Assembly (NCBI RefSeq): GCF_018691265.1
Contig: NW_024881313.1
Span: 39,549,518-39,613,517, forward strand
DNA: 64,000 nt
DNA from: Tyto alba
Taxonomy: Eukaryota; Chordata; Aves; Strigiformes; Tytonidae
Direction of reading: 5' to 3'
Shown one piece after another: positions 51,291 to 63,253 of this stretch (position 1 is its first letter; the number at the start of each line of letters is the position of its first letter). The position numbers and the translations under genes are program-made. The notes below the pieces were generated by a model, which had not been told where the DNA came from, did no database searches, and saw only the letters and a program-made list of their open reading frames with translations.

Positions 51291-54200
51291 AGACTGTCAG
51301 CTGGCCCAGGACAAAACTGTGCCAGAGAACATGCTAACAATTCAAAAGTATAAACTCGGCCATCTCCCAGTGTTTAGGAATACTCCTCAGCACTTTTAGT
51401 TCAATAATATCAACATAACCTTCAGCCTCCCATGTCACATCTGGACCTCCAGGTTACGCTGCTCGTACCTGAACACACCAACACCGGCCTTTAATTCAAA
51501 CGACTTCTCTGCTTCCCTTCAGCTGGATGATTGATTCATCATGTCACTTCAACCTCGATGGATCCTCTCCAGAGCCTTTGCCCTTCTCTGCAGCCCATGG
51601 AGCCAACCGCTCTGTTGGTGGCAGCCAGCACGGTCCCATGGGTATGAGGGGAATGGTGCTGAGTTATACCTCCTGAGGGTCTGGCCTGAACTGATTAAAC
51701 TTCCTCCAGAGACTTGGTTTAGTTTTCCTTTACTGGAAATAAGGTGTCTAAGGAATGTGATGATCTCAGTCACATTCACACTTCTTGAAGTGGAAGACTA
51801 TCCACATCATCTGATCTTTCCTCGGTATTATTACAGCCTCATGCTGTGCTTTTCAAGATCCTGTGGGCCAATGCACCATCCATGTGGCAAATAAAAGCCT
51901 CCAGACACCTGATCCTGGGGATGGAGCAGAGCCAGGGGGATGTCAGCAGAAACAATATTGTTCAAAGGGTGGGCTCAAAGCGGTGAGGTCAGCTGGTGTG
52001 CCAGAGCCATGAGTTGGCATTTAGTGGAGTGAATGCTTCACTCGCTGCCTCTCTCCTCACCCCACGTCTGCTCTGCAGATGGGAAAACACATTCCTCTGT
52101 GCATACCGATTTGTTCTGCCCTGTCACGCCAACAACAGTGCGGGTGCCTGAGGTTGCCTCTGAGGGATGAAACCTTCCTCTGATTCCCTGATAACCCCTG
52201 CTGCTAACTCTCCCTTGGGACTGAGAGATAAATACTAAGTTCTTTATGATGTTAGCATCCAGAAATATTTTTGCATCTGGTTTTCATGGGATCTTGACAT
52301 AAAGGGACTGGAATGCAAATGTCTTTGGGGGCTACTGCTTCAAATGAATCCCAGTCTCCAGTTCTGAGTCTTTGATCCTGAACCCCAGTTCTTTGCTTCA
52401 GTGCTTTCCCAGGAATGGATGACGTTCGTTTTCTAATTCCCTCATGGAGAAATAGCCTTTGTGGTGTACAGACTGATCTTAGGCAGATTCATGTTACCCT
52501 CTGATCACCTTTGAAGGAAGAAGCCAGAGCCACAACATTTAATCTAGTATTGCAATATAAGCTTGGTTATCTCCATCCTCATTCATTCTCTAAAGACAAC
52601 TCCTTTCAAATGAGATCAACCTCATTGTGCAATGGAATTAGGTTTGTTGCATCAACAAGCATGAAAAACAATAAGGCTTTTGGAGGCCCAGCCCATGTTT
52701 CTCCACACTGCAAGAAGCTGATTCAGTCTGGAAACGGTACCCCTGTGAATCGTGTGAAAAATTATCCAAGCTTCCTGGGCATGATGGACAAAAGACAGGG
52801 ATTCTAGCAAACCTTTTGGAAAGATATCCATGCATTTTGCACAGATAAATGTGTTAGCTTCTGCATTTCAGCAGAGACCCTGTAGATGCTCATGCATAGG
52901 CCAGCAAAGTCAATTTAAAATAATCAGTATTTATCTGTGAAGTGATGAAAATATCATATTTAATAAAACAGAATTCATGTTAGAGTTGAGATTAACTCAC
53001 CTAGCAGAGACAAGTACCCAGGGACTCTCCTTCCTCTGCTTATAGGGGACAGAAGATTAATCTTTAGGAGCTGTGATGGAGTGGAGGAAGCACGTACAGA
53101 TCCTTTCTAAAGAAAGAGAGACCTGTTCATATGTTCCATACTGCCCTACAGACATTGCGTTTTCATGTCTGCTGACAAAACATCTTCAGCCATGAGTTCT
53201 ATCATTCTGCTTCTTTTCTTTACCTTTCCAGATGCCCAAAAGCCATGTGTTAAGTATGTTAGATTTATGAATGGCTACTGATACACTTAATGCTTGTGAA
53301 GGACACACTCCCTGTTTATATTTCATAAACCTGAAAATTGCTGGTTTTGTGGTTCAGGAAAGCATCTGAACAAAAACCTGGCTGCAGTATCAATAGGTGT
53401 ACTACTATTCCCATAAGCGCTGCCTCTCAAATGCCAGCAAATTGCCCCACTGTGTTCGGTCCTGCGCATTTCCACAAGGCAAAAGAATCATTCACCCACT
53501 GTCATGTGTAGCTTCGATATGAGCTAAGGAGTAGGATAAGAGCTGGAAGGAGTTTTTTTCCAAACCATACAACCACTACAGCTCCTGTAGGGTGAATGCT
53601 TCAACTCATCCTAGGAAAGATTTTCCTTCAAGCCCTCCCAGGTACCTCTGGGCCAGAAGGCTGCTTGCTTTGCACTCTCCACTTTTTTACTTTTCTGTAT
53701 TCTGTCTAAGAAAGGAGTTAAAGTGATTTCTGAAGGCCAGGAAGAGTTTTCTCATATTACAAATTCAAGTATGACTCATTTGTCTTTCAGAGAGAATAGA
53801 CTAAAGGTATCTCTGTCAAGGCAGAACAATTTCTTAGGATAGAAAACATGGGTCCTGGGTGATTGAAAGCACTACAGCCTTTCTTGCTGAACAGTGTCCT
53901 CAGTTAGAGTTTATGTCATAATATTATCCAAAGTTTTCTTTCCATCTGGCTGCAATATCCAAACCTTCTCCCTTGTTTCTGACTTAAGAGTCTTTCCATA
54001 GCCTTAGTTATCCTTCTTGCCTTTCTTGCAACATTTTCCAGGTTTTTGCTTAAGCTTTTGAGCAGAAAAGGACTACAAACAAATCTCACAGCAGGCTGAA
54101 GTCCAAAGAAAATCTTGCCAATGTTTCACAGTCAGTGTCAGTAGTAAATAGGCTCCATGACTGTGCAACATGCACACACAAAGGAACTGTCCAAGTCATG

Positions 54201-57169
54201 TAGATGGTCAGAATTTAAGTTGTAGATGTTAAAATATTTCTCCATAAAACATAAAAGCATGTCCACAGAGCATTTCTTTAGAAATTGCCTCCACAAATAC
54301 TACTTGCATTATACCACAGATCCCTTGCTGTGAGTTATTGTTATAGATGTGATGTAGCTAAACCAGTAGCCAGCCTTCCTTTTAATTTCCTACCCATGCA
54401 GACCAGATGACCTACTCAAATTCTCTGTAGCTTGTAACTCTGCCCTCTGAAAGGAAAGTAAGGCTTGAGGACCAGAAACGTATCATTTTTCTGAGTCTGC
54501 AGTGAGGATAAGCCAGAGCTCAGACCTGGTACTGGGATTGCAGGAGGCACCAGGGAAAATAGTTGCTCCAGAGAGTACTGAAAAAGTAGTTTTGTACTCT
54601 GGACTAAAGGAGAAATAGGAGCTGATGCCTTTTCCCATATGAAAGAAAGTTCTTACCAATGGGAGGATCTCCAAGCTCCTAGTTTGGGGAAAGTTTAATA
54701 TCTCTTGGTGCTCCAACCTTCAAAATCTGCTGGCCGTGGTTTCCAATATTATTGAAAAGCTCTTGTTAGCTAAAACCAGGAAGGTGTCACCTTTTGTACC
54801 CTAAAGAAAAAAGAAACAGGACACAACAGATAGGAGACGGGCTTACTCTCACTACATTTAGAACTGCAACTCCGAGTTGATCATGCAGCTTTTTTTTTGC
54901 AATCCCTACAGAGAAATCAGCAATTCACCTGAGCTAGTGAAGACACCATCCCTAAGATGACTGCCATCAGTCCACGTGGCTTTTGGGTACCTTGGGGCAG
55001 CTGCTACCTTCTTAGGTCTCTATCCATCAAACCACCCTGGCTCTTCAGTTGGTGGCCTGGTAGCCTGGTTTGAAATCATTAGTGTCCCTGGAAGACAGAC
55101 TCATTATCACCTCCAGCCTTGGTGTCACAGGTTATGTCTTTACTGTCCCCCATCCATATCCTTGTCTTCTAGAGGCAAAACAAGCCCAGGAACACCCCGC
55201 CCTTCACCATGTGTCAGCCTTCACGGCAGGTTGGGAGGTGATTCATGTTAGCTGACCTCATGTAGTCATGGGCAAGCGTCAGCCTTATGTAAATGGCCAT
55301 ATGAAATACAGAAATTAGCTAAAATATTCATAACCACAACCGTAAATTAAGTAAGCTCCTAGATTTCCAAGTGAAAGCTCAGAAGCACCGGGAATTCAAA
55401 GTCATTTTGGAGCCCAAAACCTTCTTTCTATTTCTCCATGAGAGAAGCTCCTTCCTATCATCACACTGTCTCTTTCCTGCCTTCCCAGACACTGTCCTAA
55501 AAGTACTCCCCTCTAGCCTTCAAAGGGACACTACTTGCCTGTGGTATATTTCAGTACAGCTCCTGCCAGGAAATTAGCTATGGAGGGATGGTGATAGTGT
55601 TGTGCTTACTCAATCCTAGCCCTGTTTAATTGGAAAACATTTGTATTTTATAAGCAACAAGAAAAAAAGTTAGTATTACCTAATAGGTAGCATAAATAAA
55701 TTACGGCAGGGACATGTGTCCTCATTTAAGATGATGGTGTGAGCAGTTCCTGACTATTCCAGCACAATATATTCCTTACGAGCAATAATTTTTTACCCTT
55801 TTTGATCACATCTGACAATGAGTGACTTGTGCATTTGGTCTTTGGTCTGCAAGGGAGGGAGACAACATGGCATGACGTTCAAGCTAAAGATGTCTGATTG
55901 TCCCAGTCTGATGGGAGCTATTCTTCAAGATGCTTCTCTTTGTTTTGCTGCAGTTTTCCCATAGGACAATAATCCTTACCTTTCCTAGAAAAGCCTGGGA
56001 ACCTCAAAAATTGGTGTCTTTCAGATCTGCCAGGTGGTTGAAGGGAATATAATAAAGATTGGCCTCTCTTATTTCTCTCTATTCCAGCTACAAGGTTGCT
56101 TTTGAGAAAAAATGCTTTGTAAGGTCTATGTGATATAAAGTGTAGAAAGACAGTGTGAATACAGATCTGCTTTGCACATTTATATTTCTCAGTGATTCGA
56201 CTGCATGTGGTACAGAAGAGTAAATACGCCTTTGTTAAGGAAACCTGAAGGTGAGTTGGACCACTAGAGAGAGACTGAACAAACACAGTTCAGAACTGGG
56301 AATTGTTAAAACAAACCTATTAAATAGACATAATTCCCAGGCAAAAAATGTCTTTTCATAAAAGCCCAGCTGGCTTATAGAAGAAATAAACATTTCAAGA
56401 AGTAAAATATAGAAACAAGATATTTTTTTTTTGTGTACAGCAACACTGCAACATTATCAGTGCAATTAATGAAGCCAAGTTCCCTGGACTTGGGTTCTGC
56501 TCTCTGTCCCTATCTCACCATGGTGTCCCAGCCCCTCCCTTGCACACAGCATCCCCCTCCTTTCCCTGCAGCAATGCACAGTCCATCACCTCCTCTCCAC
56601 CCCATGTACTGCTCCAACCAGTCAGCTGGGAGCACCATGCTTGCTTTCATCTCAGAAATGATGAGGGACTGAAATTCAATTGTCTATGTTTTGTTCCTTT
56701 CTCCTCTAATCACACATCAGTGTCTGTAAGTCTTGTAGGTACCAAATTCCTTGGAAAGCTCTACCCTTCTGTCTGAAACAGCCAATGGGTTCAAACAAAA
56801 GTAGGGAGAGGCAGGCAGGCAGATGGAAAATCATTGTGATCATATTAGCCCTGCTTCCTGCACAATCCAGGTTAAAATCCAATGAGGGAAAGGGGGAGAA
56901 GGCACAAGGCCAATAATTTTGAAGGATTTAAATGGAGAAATATGATGAGAGAAGCTACATTCCACAGCTGTCGGGGCCCTAGGAATTTGTTTTGAATATT
57001 TTCAGAAAAGACAGACATTGTAATAAAAATAAATGCCCGTTTACAGACATAGATGACCAAGCTTTGAGGAATGATGGTGGGGCATTCAACATATATTTGT
57101 GTTCTGTAGTTAGCAAGGCACAGGAAGCTGGATTCATAGCTTGACAAACAATTTTCCAACCCACCTGTA

Positions 57170-57420
57170 ATGAAAAATGGTGTTTAATATCATCTCCTTA
57201 AGGTTATGTGGTTGTAAATTAGTAGGCCGAGATAACTCACTGCAGAGTTGACTGGCTGCAGGACCACGGCTTCAGCAGTTTCCTAAGCAAAGCAAACCAT
57301 TCCCCAGACACGTGCAACTCATTTCAGGGGTCATAAATAGACTCCTGCCCTCCTGAATTTTTTTTACCTGAGCCTGAACCCTGGAAAACCAGTCTGGTCA
57401 TTGCTTGCACTAAGGGAGAA
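57170..57420. promoter_or_regulatory. Candidate conserved non-coding element
   Basis: Repeat-free, with GTGTTTAATATCATC, TGTGGTTGTAAATTAG and GGTCATAAATAGAC. TGTGGT is a RUNX-type core and GGTCATAAA a nuclear-receptor or HOX-like core. The solo LTR lies about 450 bp downstream. No exon recognised. Confidence 0.2.
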
Positions 57421-57870
57421 TGGGGATGACTAGTGCATATCACAGCAAAGAAAAATACAGAAAATGCCACAGCAAAGCATTAACATACATTTGCCTTGTT
57501 CTTACACACTCCCCTGGATAACTGCTATTGGCCACGATTGCAGAGAGGATATTGGGACAGGGAAAGCTTAGATTGGTCACAGAATGGCCAGACTTAGGTT
57601 TTTACATTAAATTTGGTCTTCTGGATCTCTTTCCTTGCTCAGAAAAGAAGAGTAGAATAACTGGCATAACCACACACTAACTCACCTGACATTAACTCAG
57701 GAAGGCTTATGGAAGAGACAGTACAGGTCCAACAGATGAGGAATTCATATATGAGACTACCACTGTTGCCCATCAGCATGATTTCAAAAAAGGGGAGAAA
57801 ATATTTTCAGATGAGACCATATTGTGTTTTGATTGGATGAGTCTGGTTCATAAAAGTAAACGCATAGAAT

Positions 57871-57875
57871 AATCT
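57871..57875. repeat. Target-site duplication, left copy of LTR
   Basis: AATCT lies directly before the TG end of the LTR. It matches the pentamer after the CA end exactly. Confidence 0.85.
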
Positions 57876-57999
57876 TGTTGTGGTTTGAGCCTACTCAGCA
57901 GCTAAATGCCACATAGTCGCTCACCCACCCTCCTCCCACTTGGGAATGGGGAGGGAATCGGCGGGGCAAAGGGAGACTCGCGGGTTGAGATAAAAACAG

Positions 58000-58005
58000 T
58001 TTAAT
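58000..58005 (-). terminator. LTR poly-A signal (ATTAAA)
   Basis: On the minus strand this reads ATTAAA, the common variant of the poly-A signal. It lies downstream of the TATA box in the same orientation, as expected at the R/U5 junction. Cleavage would fall some 15-25 bp further on, near 57980. It fixes the minus-strand orientation of the LTR. Confidence 0.6.
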
Positions 58006-58172
58006 AACAGTAACAGAATAATACACTGACAGCAGTATCAGCAGGTAACGTACAATACAGTTGCTCACCACTCACCAACCAACACCCATCTGCTCCCAGT
58101 CAGCAATCCCAAACAAAAAGGCACCACAGCAACACTCCCAGAAGTGGCAGCCCCTCCCAGCTCACTCCTGCC

Positions 58173-58178
58173 TTTATA
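58173..58178 (-). promoter_or_regulatory. LTR TATA box (U3 promoter)
   Basis: On the minus strand this reads TATAAA within CATATAAAGG. Just upstream in the sense direction (58190-58203) are inverted arms ATGTCA/TGACAT separated by CA. This resembles two half-sites for a bZIP (CREB/AP-1-like) factor, although no full site is present. Spacing from the palindrome to the TATA box is about 12 bp, a plausible core promoter. Activity is inferred only. Confidence 0.65.
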
Positions 58179-58367
58179 TGGTGAGCATAATGTCACATGA
58201 CATGGAATATCAGCCAATCGGGGCCCAGCCCTCCAGCTGTGTTCCCCCCTCCCCCGCGCACAGGTGAGGGCACTGGGACTTGGAGAGCCCCTGGGGTCTC
58301 AGTGTGCTGCAGCACTCCTCCAGCTACTAAAACAAACAGGAACTCTAGTCCAGCCCCAACCAGGACA

Positions 58368-58372
58368 AATCT
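58368..58372. repeat. Target-site duplication, right copy of LTR
   Basis: AATCT lies directly after the CA end of the LTR and is identical to the left copy. The lack of any mismatch argues against very old age. Confidence 0.85.
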
Positions 58373-60486
58373 GCACAGACAGGTGCTTTTCTAGAAGATA
58401 AAGATGAGGAAAGCACAAGTTATGGTGTCCAATTCAGACATCACTGGGTGAAATATTAAGATTTGTGTTTTACAGTGAGTAAGACAAGATGATCTACAGC
58501 TACTTTCTCACCCTAAAATTTGGAATTAGACTTTCTGGATGTCTCTCATCGGGTATTATATATTTATATAATAATCAGACATCCACTTCAATTTGTCTGT
58601 GTTTACTGCTGTGTTATTTTGAACATGATTAATTCAAGGCATGTTTTTATTTTCCCTGTAATTCTCCACTGAAATAAATATTGAAAGCTGTCATTGAAAG
58701 CCTTCTCCAGTGTCTATTTGTGTTGAAAATACTTCTCTTCAGGATGTTGAGGGATGTGTGTATTTAACCCCATCTGAAAGTCAAATGCGTCCTTGACTAC
58801 TCTGCTGGTCTAATTTGATTCACTTTGTTTATTGAATAAGAGCCAGATGGCAAATAGCTTTAGGGCCACTTAGTGATGTAGAAACATATATTTTTTTTTT
58901 ATTCATTACCACTGGTCCCCACCATGCTGCAAAAAAACTCTGTCTTGACTTTCATTCAAAAATGGTAACTTTGGAGCATTACAGATCACACCAGTACCAC
59001 TGCACCGAAAGGCTTCTCTCCTAATGATGTTCGTAAGAGCTATTATTAGGATTTTATTAGGATTCACAGCTACTTCATCAGACTTAATTCTGCCTGGTGT
59101 TTTTTACAAGATCAGACATTGACAACTCCCTCGATGTGACAGCTTCATCTTTGCATTAGTGTCATAACCACGAGGGTACTGGATATTCTGAATACATCTC
59201 ACCCGCTCTCAGAGAAATCTTCTTATGCTTTGGGCCACAGATTTCTGCTCCATCCCTTCATCCCAGAACCCTGCCTTTCACACCAAAAAAAAATAAGGGA
59301 CACCTCCCATCCTTTAACCCTCAACACTGTAGTTACCTTCCTGAGATGGAGGTGTACAAAGGCTGAACCTTCTCAAGATGAGCAGAGACCTGAATCCAGG
59401 TTTCCCATTTCTCGAGGGTGTACCCTAGAGACACGTCTCTCTTGCCAAAAGTGGCACCTCCTTCCCCACCCATCTCCCCCAAAGAAATGAGTAACTGGAG
59501 TTGCCTTCTCCAATGCTTGAGTTAGATGTCTAAGCCTAGGGCTTGGGAATTCTTCTTCTACGTGTTTTCTGCTTGTCATGGTAATGGTTGAATTTGAGTC
59601 TTGCTTTTCAAAGCAGTGTAAAAACTGCCTAGTGACAACCATGATATTAAATGAACCACTCCCACTGGTGTGCAAATGGCTGTATGTTCCCCAGCACATT
59701 TTTGGAGCAGGTCAACCAGTCTCAGACAGTTTCGCAGTACAGTCTAGGGTTGGCACGGGCTAACGAACAGCCCCCATTTCTGATATGGATTAGGCCATGT
59801 CATTTTGGCAAGTAAGGAGGTGGAAAGCAGGATCTGTAGCGACCAACTTGCTGTTAGATGCCAGCCACCTTGTTCTAGAGGACAATGAGTTTACCAGCAT
59901 AATTTCAGGTTGTATGCTAGTTAACCTCCAAGCCAAAGAATGTCTATGTGTATTTAATATATAATATAGACATACCTTTTATAAATCTATGTCACAAAGG
60001 TAGGTTCTCCAAAACCCATCTAATCCCAGTGGTGTCAAGGTCCCGCAAAGCCTTGGATTACAGGTGCTAAAGTGTCCAGAAATCACTGCAGGATGCATAG
60101 ACTTAGCACAACTTCATCTTTTAAGCACAAATACACATCATCTCTCACAGAAACTGTAGTAATGCCAGTTTCATAGTCCAGTACTGTACTATTCAACAAA
60201 ATGCAGAAAACCTGTGTTCAAATCCCCCTCTTTGTTTATTTGGCTCAGCAGCTGGGGTCTCCATCTCTCACAGGGTGGCCCTGTGTCTCCTAAGAGACTT
60301 TTCTTATTATCTGCTATCAAACTTGTTCCTCTTTTTTATAACAATTAGATGCTCATTAAGTCAGGGACTGCATCCCAGCCCACCACACGAACTCTTTAGA
60401 TGCTGGAATCACAAATTTTTTCTCTCTGGCCTATTTTGTAGTCATCCCTTCTAGGTGCCTAATTTAATGGGTGAAAGCTTGCCTAT

Positions 60487-60506
60487 GGGGGGGGGGGGGG
60501 GGGGGG
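60487..60506 (+). repeat. G20 mononucleotide tract
   Basis: An uninterrupted run of 20 G followed by TGTGTAT. Pure G runs this long are rare, since they can fold into quadruplexes and are copied unfaithfully. The exact length may be a sequencing or assembly estimate. Confidence 0.9.
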
Positions 60507-61052
60507 TGTGTATCTTTTAGGTTTTTGTTCTTGTTCTTTTTCCAGTTGTGTAAGTTCAACTAATAAGTTATTCTACAAATCTAGTATTGGAACTCAAACT
60601 GAAGCAGGTGCAGAGAAGGGTTATTTGAACACCAGAAGTGAAGAATCTGGCTGGTTTGAAGAAACTAAGATGCTTTGATATTTTCAGGGCAGATAAGACC
60701 AAAAATTATTAAAATTGCTGTTAAGAAATATATCAAGGGAAACAAGAAAAGTGTGGAAAGCAGGAGAGTGTTCCTAAAGTGTAAAGAAGAGGGATGCATA
60801 ACTAATTTCATGGCTTAATTTTCCTATTCATGAAAGGGGGTTTCTACCTTAAAGCCTAATTTTACCAACTGGAGCTGACAGAAATATCACCTCCATCAAC
60901 CCTGGTCAGTATAAGACTATCACAGAATATTTTTTTCCATAGTTTTCACTTCTTGTATATGAAGATGTTGTTCAAATAAAATCCTCATTAATTTATTCAG
61001 TTTTAGTCACAGCAGCTGGGCTTTGAGAAGATAGCAAGGGTCTAGAAATCTC

Positions 61053-61070
61053 AAAAAAAAAAAAAAAAAA
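61053..61070 (+). repeat. A18 tract
   Basis: Eighteen A between TAGAAATCTC and GTAATTC. No upstream retroposed gene is recognised. Confidence 0.9.
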
Positions 61071-62070
61071 GTAATTCAATATAAAATTTTCAGTGTTACA
61101 TCAAAGAAGTGTCACAGATATGCAGTTCTCTGGGTAAACTTCTAAACAGAAAGTCCTAGGTGGGAATAGGTCTCTGCCTGGTGGGACAGAAAATATTTCA
61201 AGTTTAAAGGCTGTGGCCACACCTACATGGTCTGTAAACCTCCTCCAAAGAGATCAGAGAGCTACGTCTATCTGCTTTAACTGACTTACAATACTACCAT
61301 TGAACGTGAAGCTGCTTTGCCTTGTATTTTTCTTTTCATAGTCCAGGAAATACATTTATTCTTTGTAATAAAAATGTTTAGACATAGGCAAAAAAAGTGT
61401 TTATTTCAATGACCTTTTCTAATTTTCCAGTAGGAAAATTCAGATCAAAAAGCCTCAATTGCAATTCCTCTTTTCATTTGCTCTGTTTCTTTGTTTTTTT
61501 AATTAAAAGCCTCAATTTTGGTGATGTTTCCAAGAAGACTTTGTTACAAGGTTTTGTTCCCTGAAATGAATGAAGAAAGGAATTGTAATCAGACTGTTGG
61601 AACTCAAAGACTACCAAAATGTCCCACATCTGGCACAATTAGGTTTTTATTTGTTAACCACTCGTAATTTCCTTAAAAGCCAGATAGACACCATGGGGCA
61701 GACTGATGCCAGACAAAACCAGCAAAATCAAATGCTGTTTAGTGAATTGCTGCTTTAGGCTAGCAAATTTCATGTTTTTGATGAGAACTGTGGGGAAAAA
61801 GCATTGAGAAAACATCATCCACCTCTACTGGCATGTGGAATGATTCTTCTTCTTATTGACTGTATTCATTCATGTCAACGCACAGAAACACAAAACAGAA
61901 TCCATTTATTTATTCCATATTCCATTATTTCATAATCCAATTATTTAAATATCCTTGTGTCCCTCTCTCTTGGTTTTCATCTCCATCTCCATCCAGAGCT
62001 TCAGTGTAAGTGTAACTATCACATAACAAGCTGCCTTTTAATGAATCTTCCTGCAAATACATCACTTTCG

Positions 62071-62176
62071 TAGAATCATAGAATGGTTTGGGTTAGAAGG
62101 GACCATTAAAGGTCATCTAGTCCAACCACCCTGCCATGGGCAGGGACATCTTCAACTAGATCAGCTTGCTCACAGT
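62071..62176 (-). mobile_element. CR1 LINE 3' end, short fragment
   Basis: About 105 bp of CR1 3' UTR in minus orientation. It begins TAGAATCATAGAATGG, the terminal octamer repeat, and continues through the well-known GGTTTGGGTTAGAAGGGAC and CTAGTCCAACC segments. It stops near 62176 at an abrupt 5' truncation. Its sequence is less GC-rich than the other two copies and differs from them at many positions, so it belongs to another CR1 subfamily. Too short to hold any coding sequence. Confidence 0.9.
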
Positions 62177-62318
62177 TTCCAGTGCTATGCTCTCTGTCCC
62201 TGCTGTTCTACCACCACACAAAGATAATGCAACTGGTCGTTCATTGGACAACTGGTCATTTCAAGTCCACTAGTTATAATTCCCCTCATCAGACAGATTT
62301 TTCCCTAAAACCTTTGGA

Positions 62319-62364
62319 CAGCACTATTATAAACCACTGGGCAGCACTATCATAAAACTTGTAT
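62319..62364 (+). repeat. Imperfect 23-bp tandem duplication
   Basis: CAGCACTATTATAAACCACT and CAGCACTATCATAAAACTTG are repeated at a 23-bp period with a few changes. It lies about 140 bp beyond the short CR1 fragment. A local duplication with no known function. Confidence 0.7.
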
Positions 62365-62637
62365 CATTTGTGGATCTAATGCTGCTGATGGAGCTGCATC
62401 TGCTTGCACAGACAGAATTTACCTACATGGCTGTCAATGAAGTGAGGCCATTTTGCCCCCCTGAGGGTGTAGAACATGGCCATGAATGGTTGCAATTTCT
62501 TCTGGATCTTGCTGAATACAAACACCAGGGAATGCATTAAGCTGTTTCAGAGATTAATCAAAGTGAGGAGAAGACACACACACAGAGTCCCCAGTCCCAA
62601 GTGGCAATTCTTAACTGTCTTCTGTTTGCATTTGCAA

Positions 62638-62644
<7 letters not shown>

Positions 62645-62672
<28 letters not shown>
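62645..62672 (+). repeat. A28 tract
   Basis: Twenty-eight A followed by GAAAAGTAC. The Lys-rich and Phe-rich open frames on the two strands here derive from it. Confidence 0.95.
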
Positions 62673-62673
<1 letters not shown>

Positions 62674-62904
62674 AAAAGTACTCAGGAATAATGCAAAGGA
62701 CAAAACTATACAGTTTGAGGAGCACTGCCAGGAATTCCTTCCTTCAGAAGCCAGTTGTGAATGTAAACCACTGGCAGAAAGCTCATTTCTAGCAATAACA
62801 GCTATGTCATGTTTCCTGGAACATAGGCAGTGTGGAGTATCATAGGAAAAGGAAAATAAACACCGGTTCACTTCTGAATCACCAGTCATAAATTCTCACT
62901 GAGG

Positions 62905-62944
62905 AAAAAAAAAAAAATAAAACACCACACACACAGACACACAT
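62905..62944 (+). repeat. A13 tract followed by CA-rich repeat
   Basis: Thirteen A, TAAAACACC, then ACACACACAGACACACA. A compound simple repeat. Confidence 0.9.
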
Positions 62945-63186
62945 AACTCAAAGAAAGTTAATACAGTACCAGAAGAGTTTTCTGACCCCCTCAACTGATG
63001 CGTCAAATGGAGATAATATCCCCCTTTTCCAAGCTGGAATAAACCTATAGCATTGAGTGATGCAAACAAAAAAAAGACAAACCACATCCTCCTTCACTTT
63101 CTGAAGTGGGACATGTTGTAAAGCCAGTCATTCAATCTGTTTTCTGTGGTTTTTAAACTCAGATCTTGCCACTTTAATGGGTCCAT

Positions 63187-63221
63187 TTTCTTTTTCTCTC
63201 TCTTTTCTTTTTTTTTACCCT

Positions 63222-63251
<30 letters not shown>
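63187..63251 (+). repeat. Polypyrimidine tract ending in T27
   Basis: About 65 bp of C and T broken only by a single A, ending in 27 T (63225-63251). Thirty bases on, AATCCCATGA is repeated twice in tandem (63281-63300). Confidence 0.9.

Positions 63252-63253
<2 letters not shown>

Larger units (their letters stand above)
48857..57870. other. Unique non-coding DNA, no gene recognised
   Basis: About 9 kb with one fair and one weak MIR relic. A 117-codon plus-strand frame (51541-51894) ends inside an AATAAA hexamer (51890-51895), with a 76-codon frame antisense to it. No upstream exon or promoter is seen, so it is not called as a gene. Confidence 0.55.
57876..58367 (-). mobile_element. Solo endogenous retrovirus LTR, ERVL-like
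   Basis: A 492-bp element bounded by TG...CA with imperfect inverted ends (TGTTGTGG on this strand; the opposite end read in reverse is TGTCCTGG). It is flanked by an exact 5-bp direct repeat, AATCT, at 57871-57875 and 58368-58372, as expected of a target-site duplication. Sense is the minus strand: a TATA box (TATAAA, at 58173-58178) is followed about 170 bp downstream by an ATTAAA poly-A signal (58000-58005). No gag, pol or env remains and no second LTR is present, so recombination between the two LTRs of a provirus is the likely origin. Five-bp duplications are typical of ERVL-type elements. The sequence resembles an LTR I recall as common in birds, but I cannot name the subfamily. It appears structurally complete and not very old. 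Confidence 0.9.
58373..62070. other. Unique non-coding DNA, no gene recognised
   Basis: A/T-rich DNA with the G20 and A18 tracts. An 11-bp tandem repeat, TATTAGGATTT, occurs near 59043-59064. Frames at 59230-59699 overlap antisense and are unfamiliar. Confidence 0.6.

Noticed and set aside
60205..60300. GTGTTCAAATCCCC, resembling a tRNA/SINE B box
   Set aside because: No A box at the right distance and no cloverleaf could be drawn.
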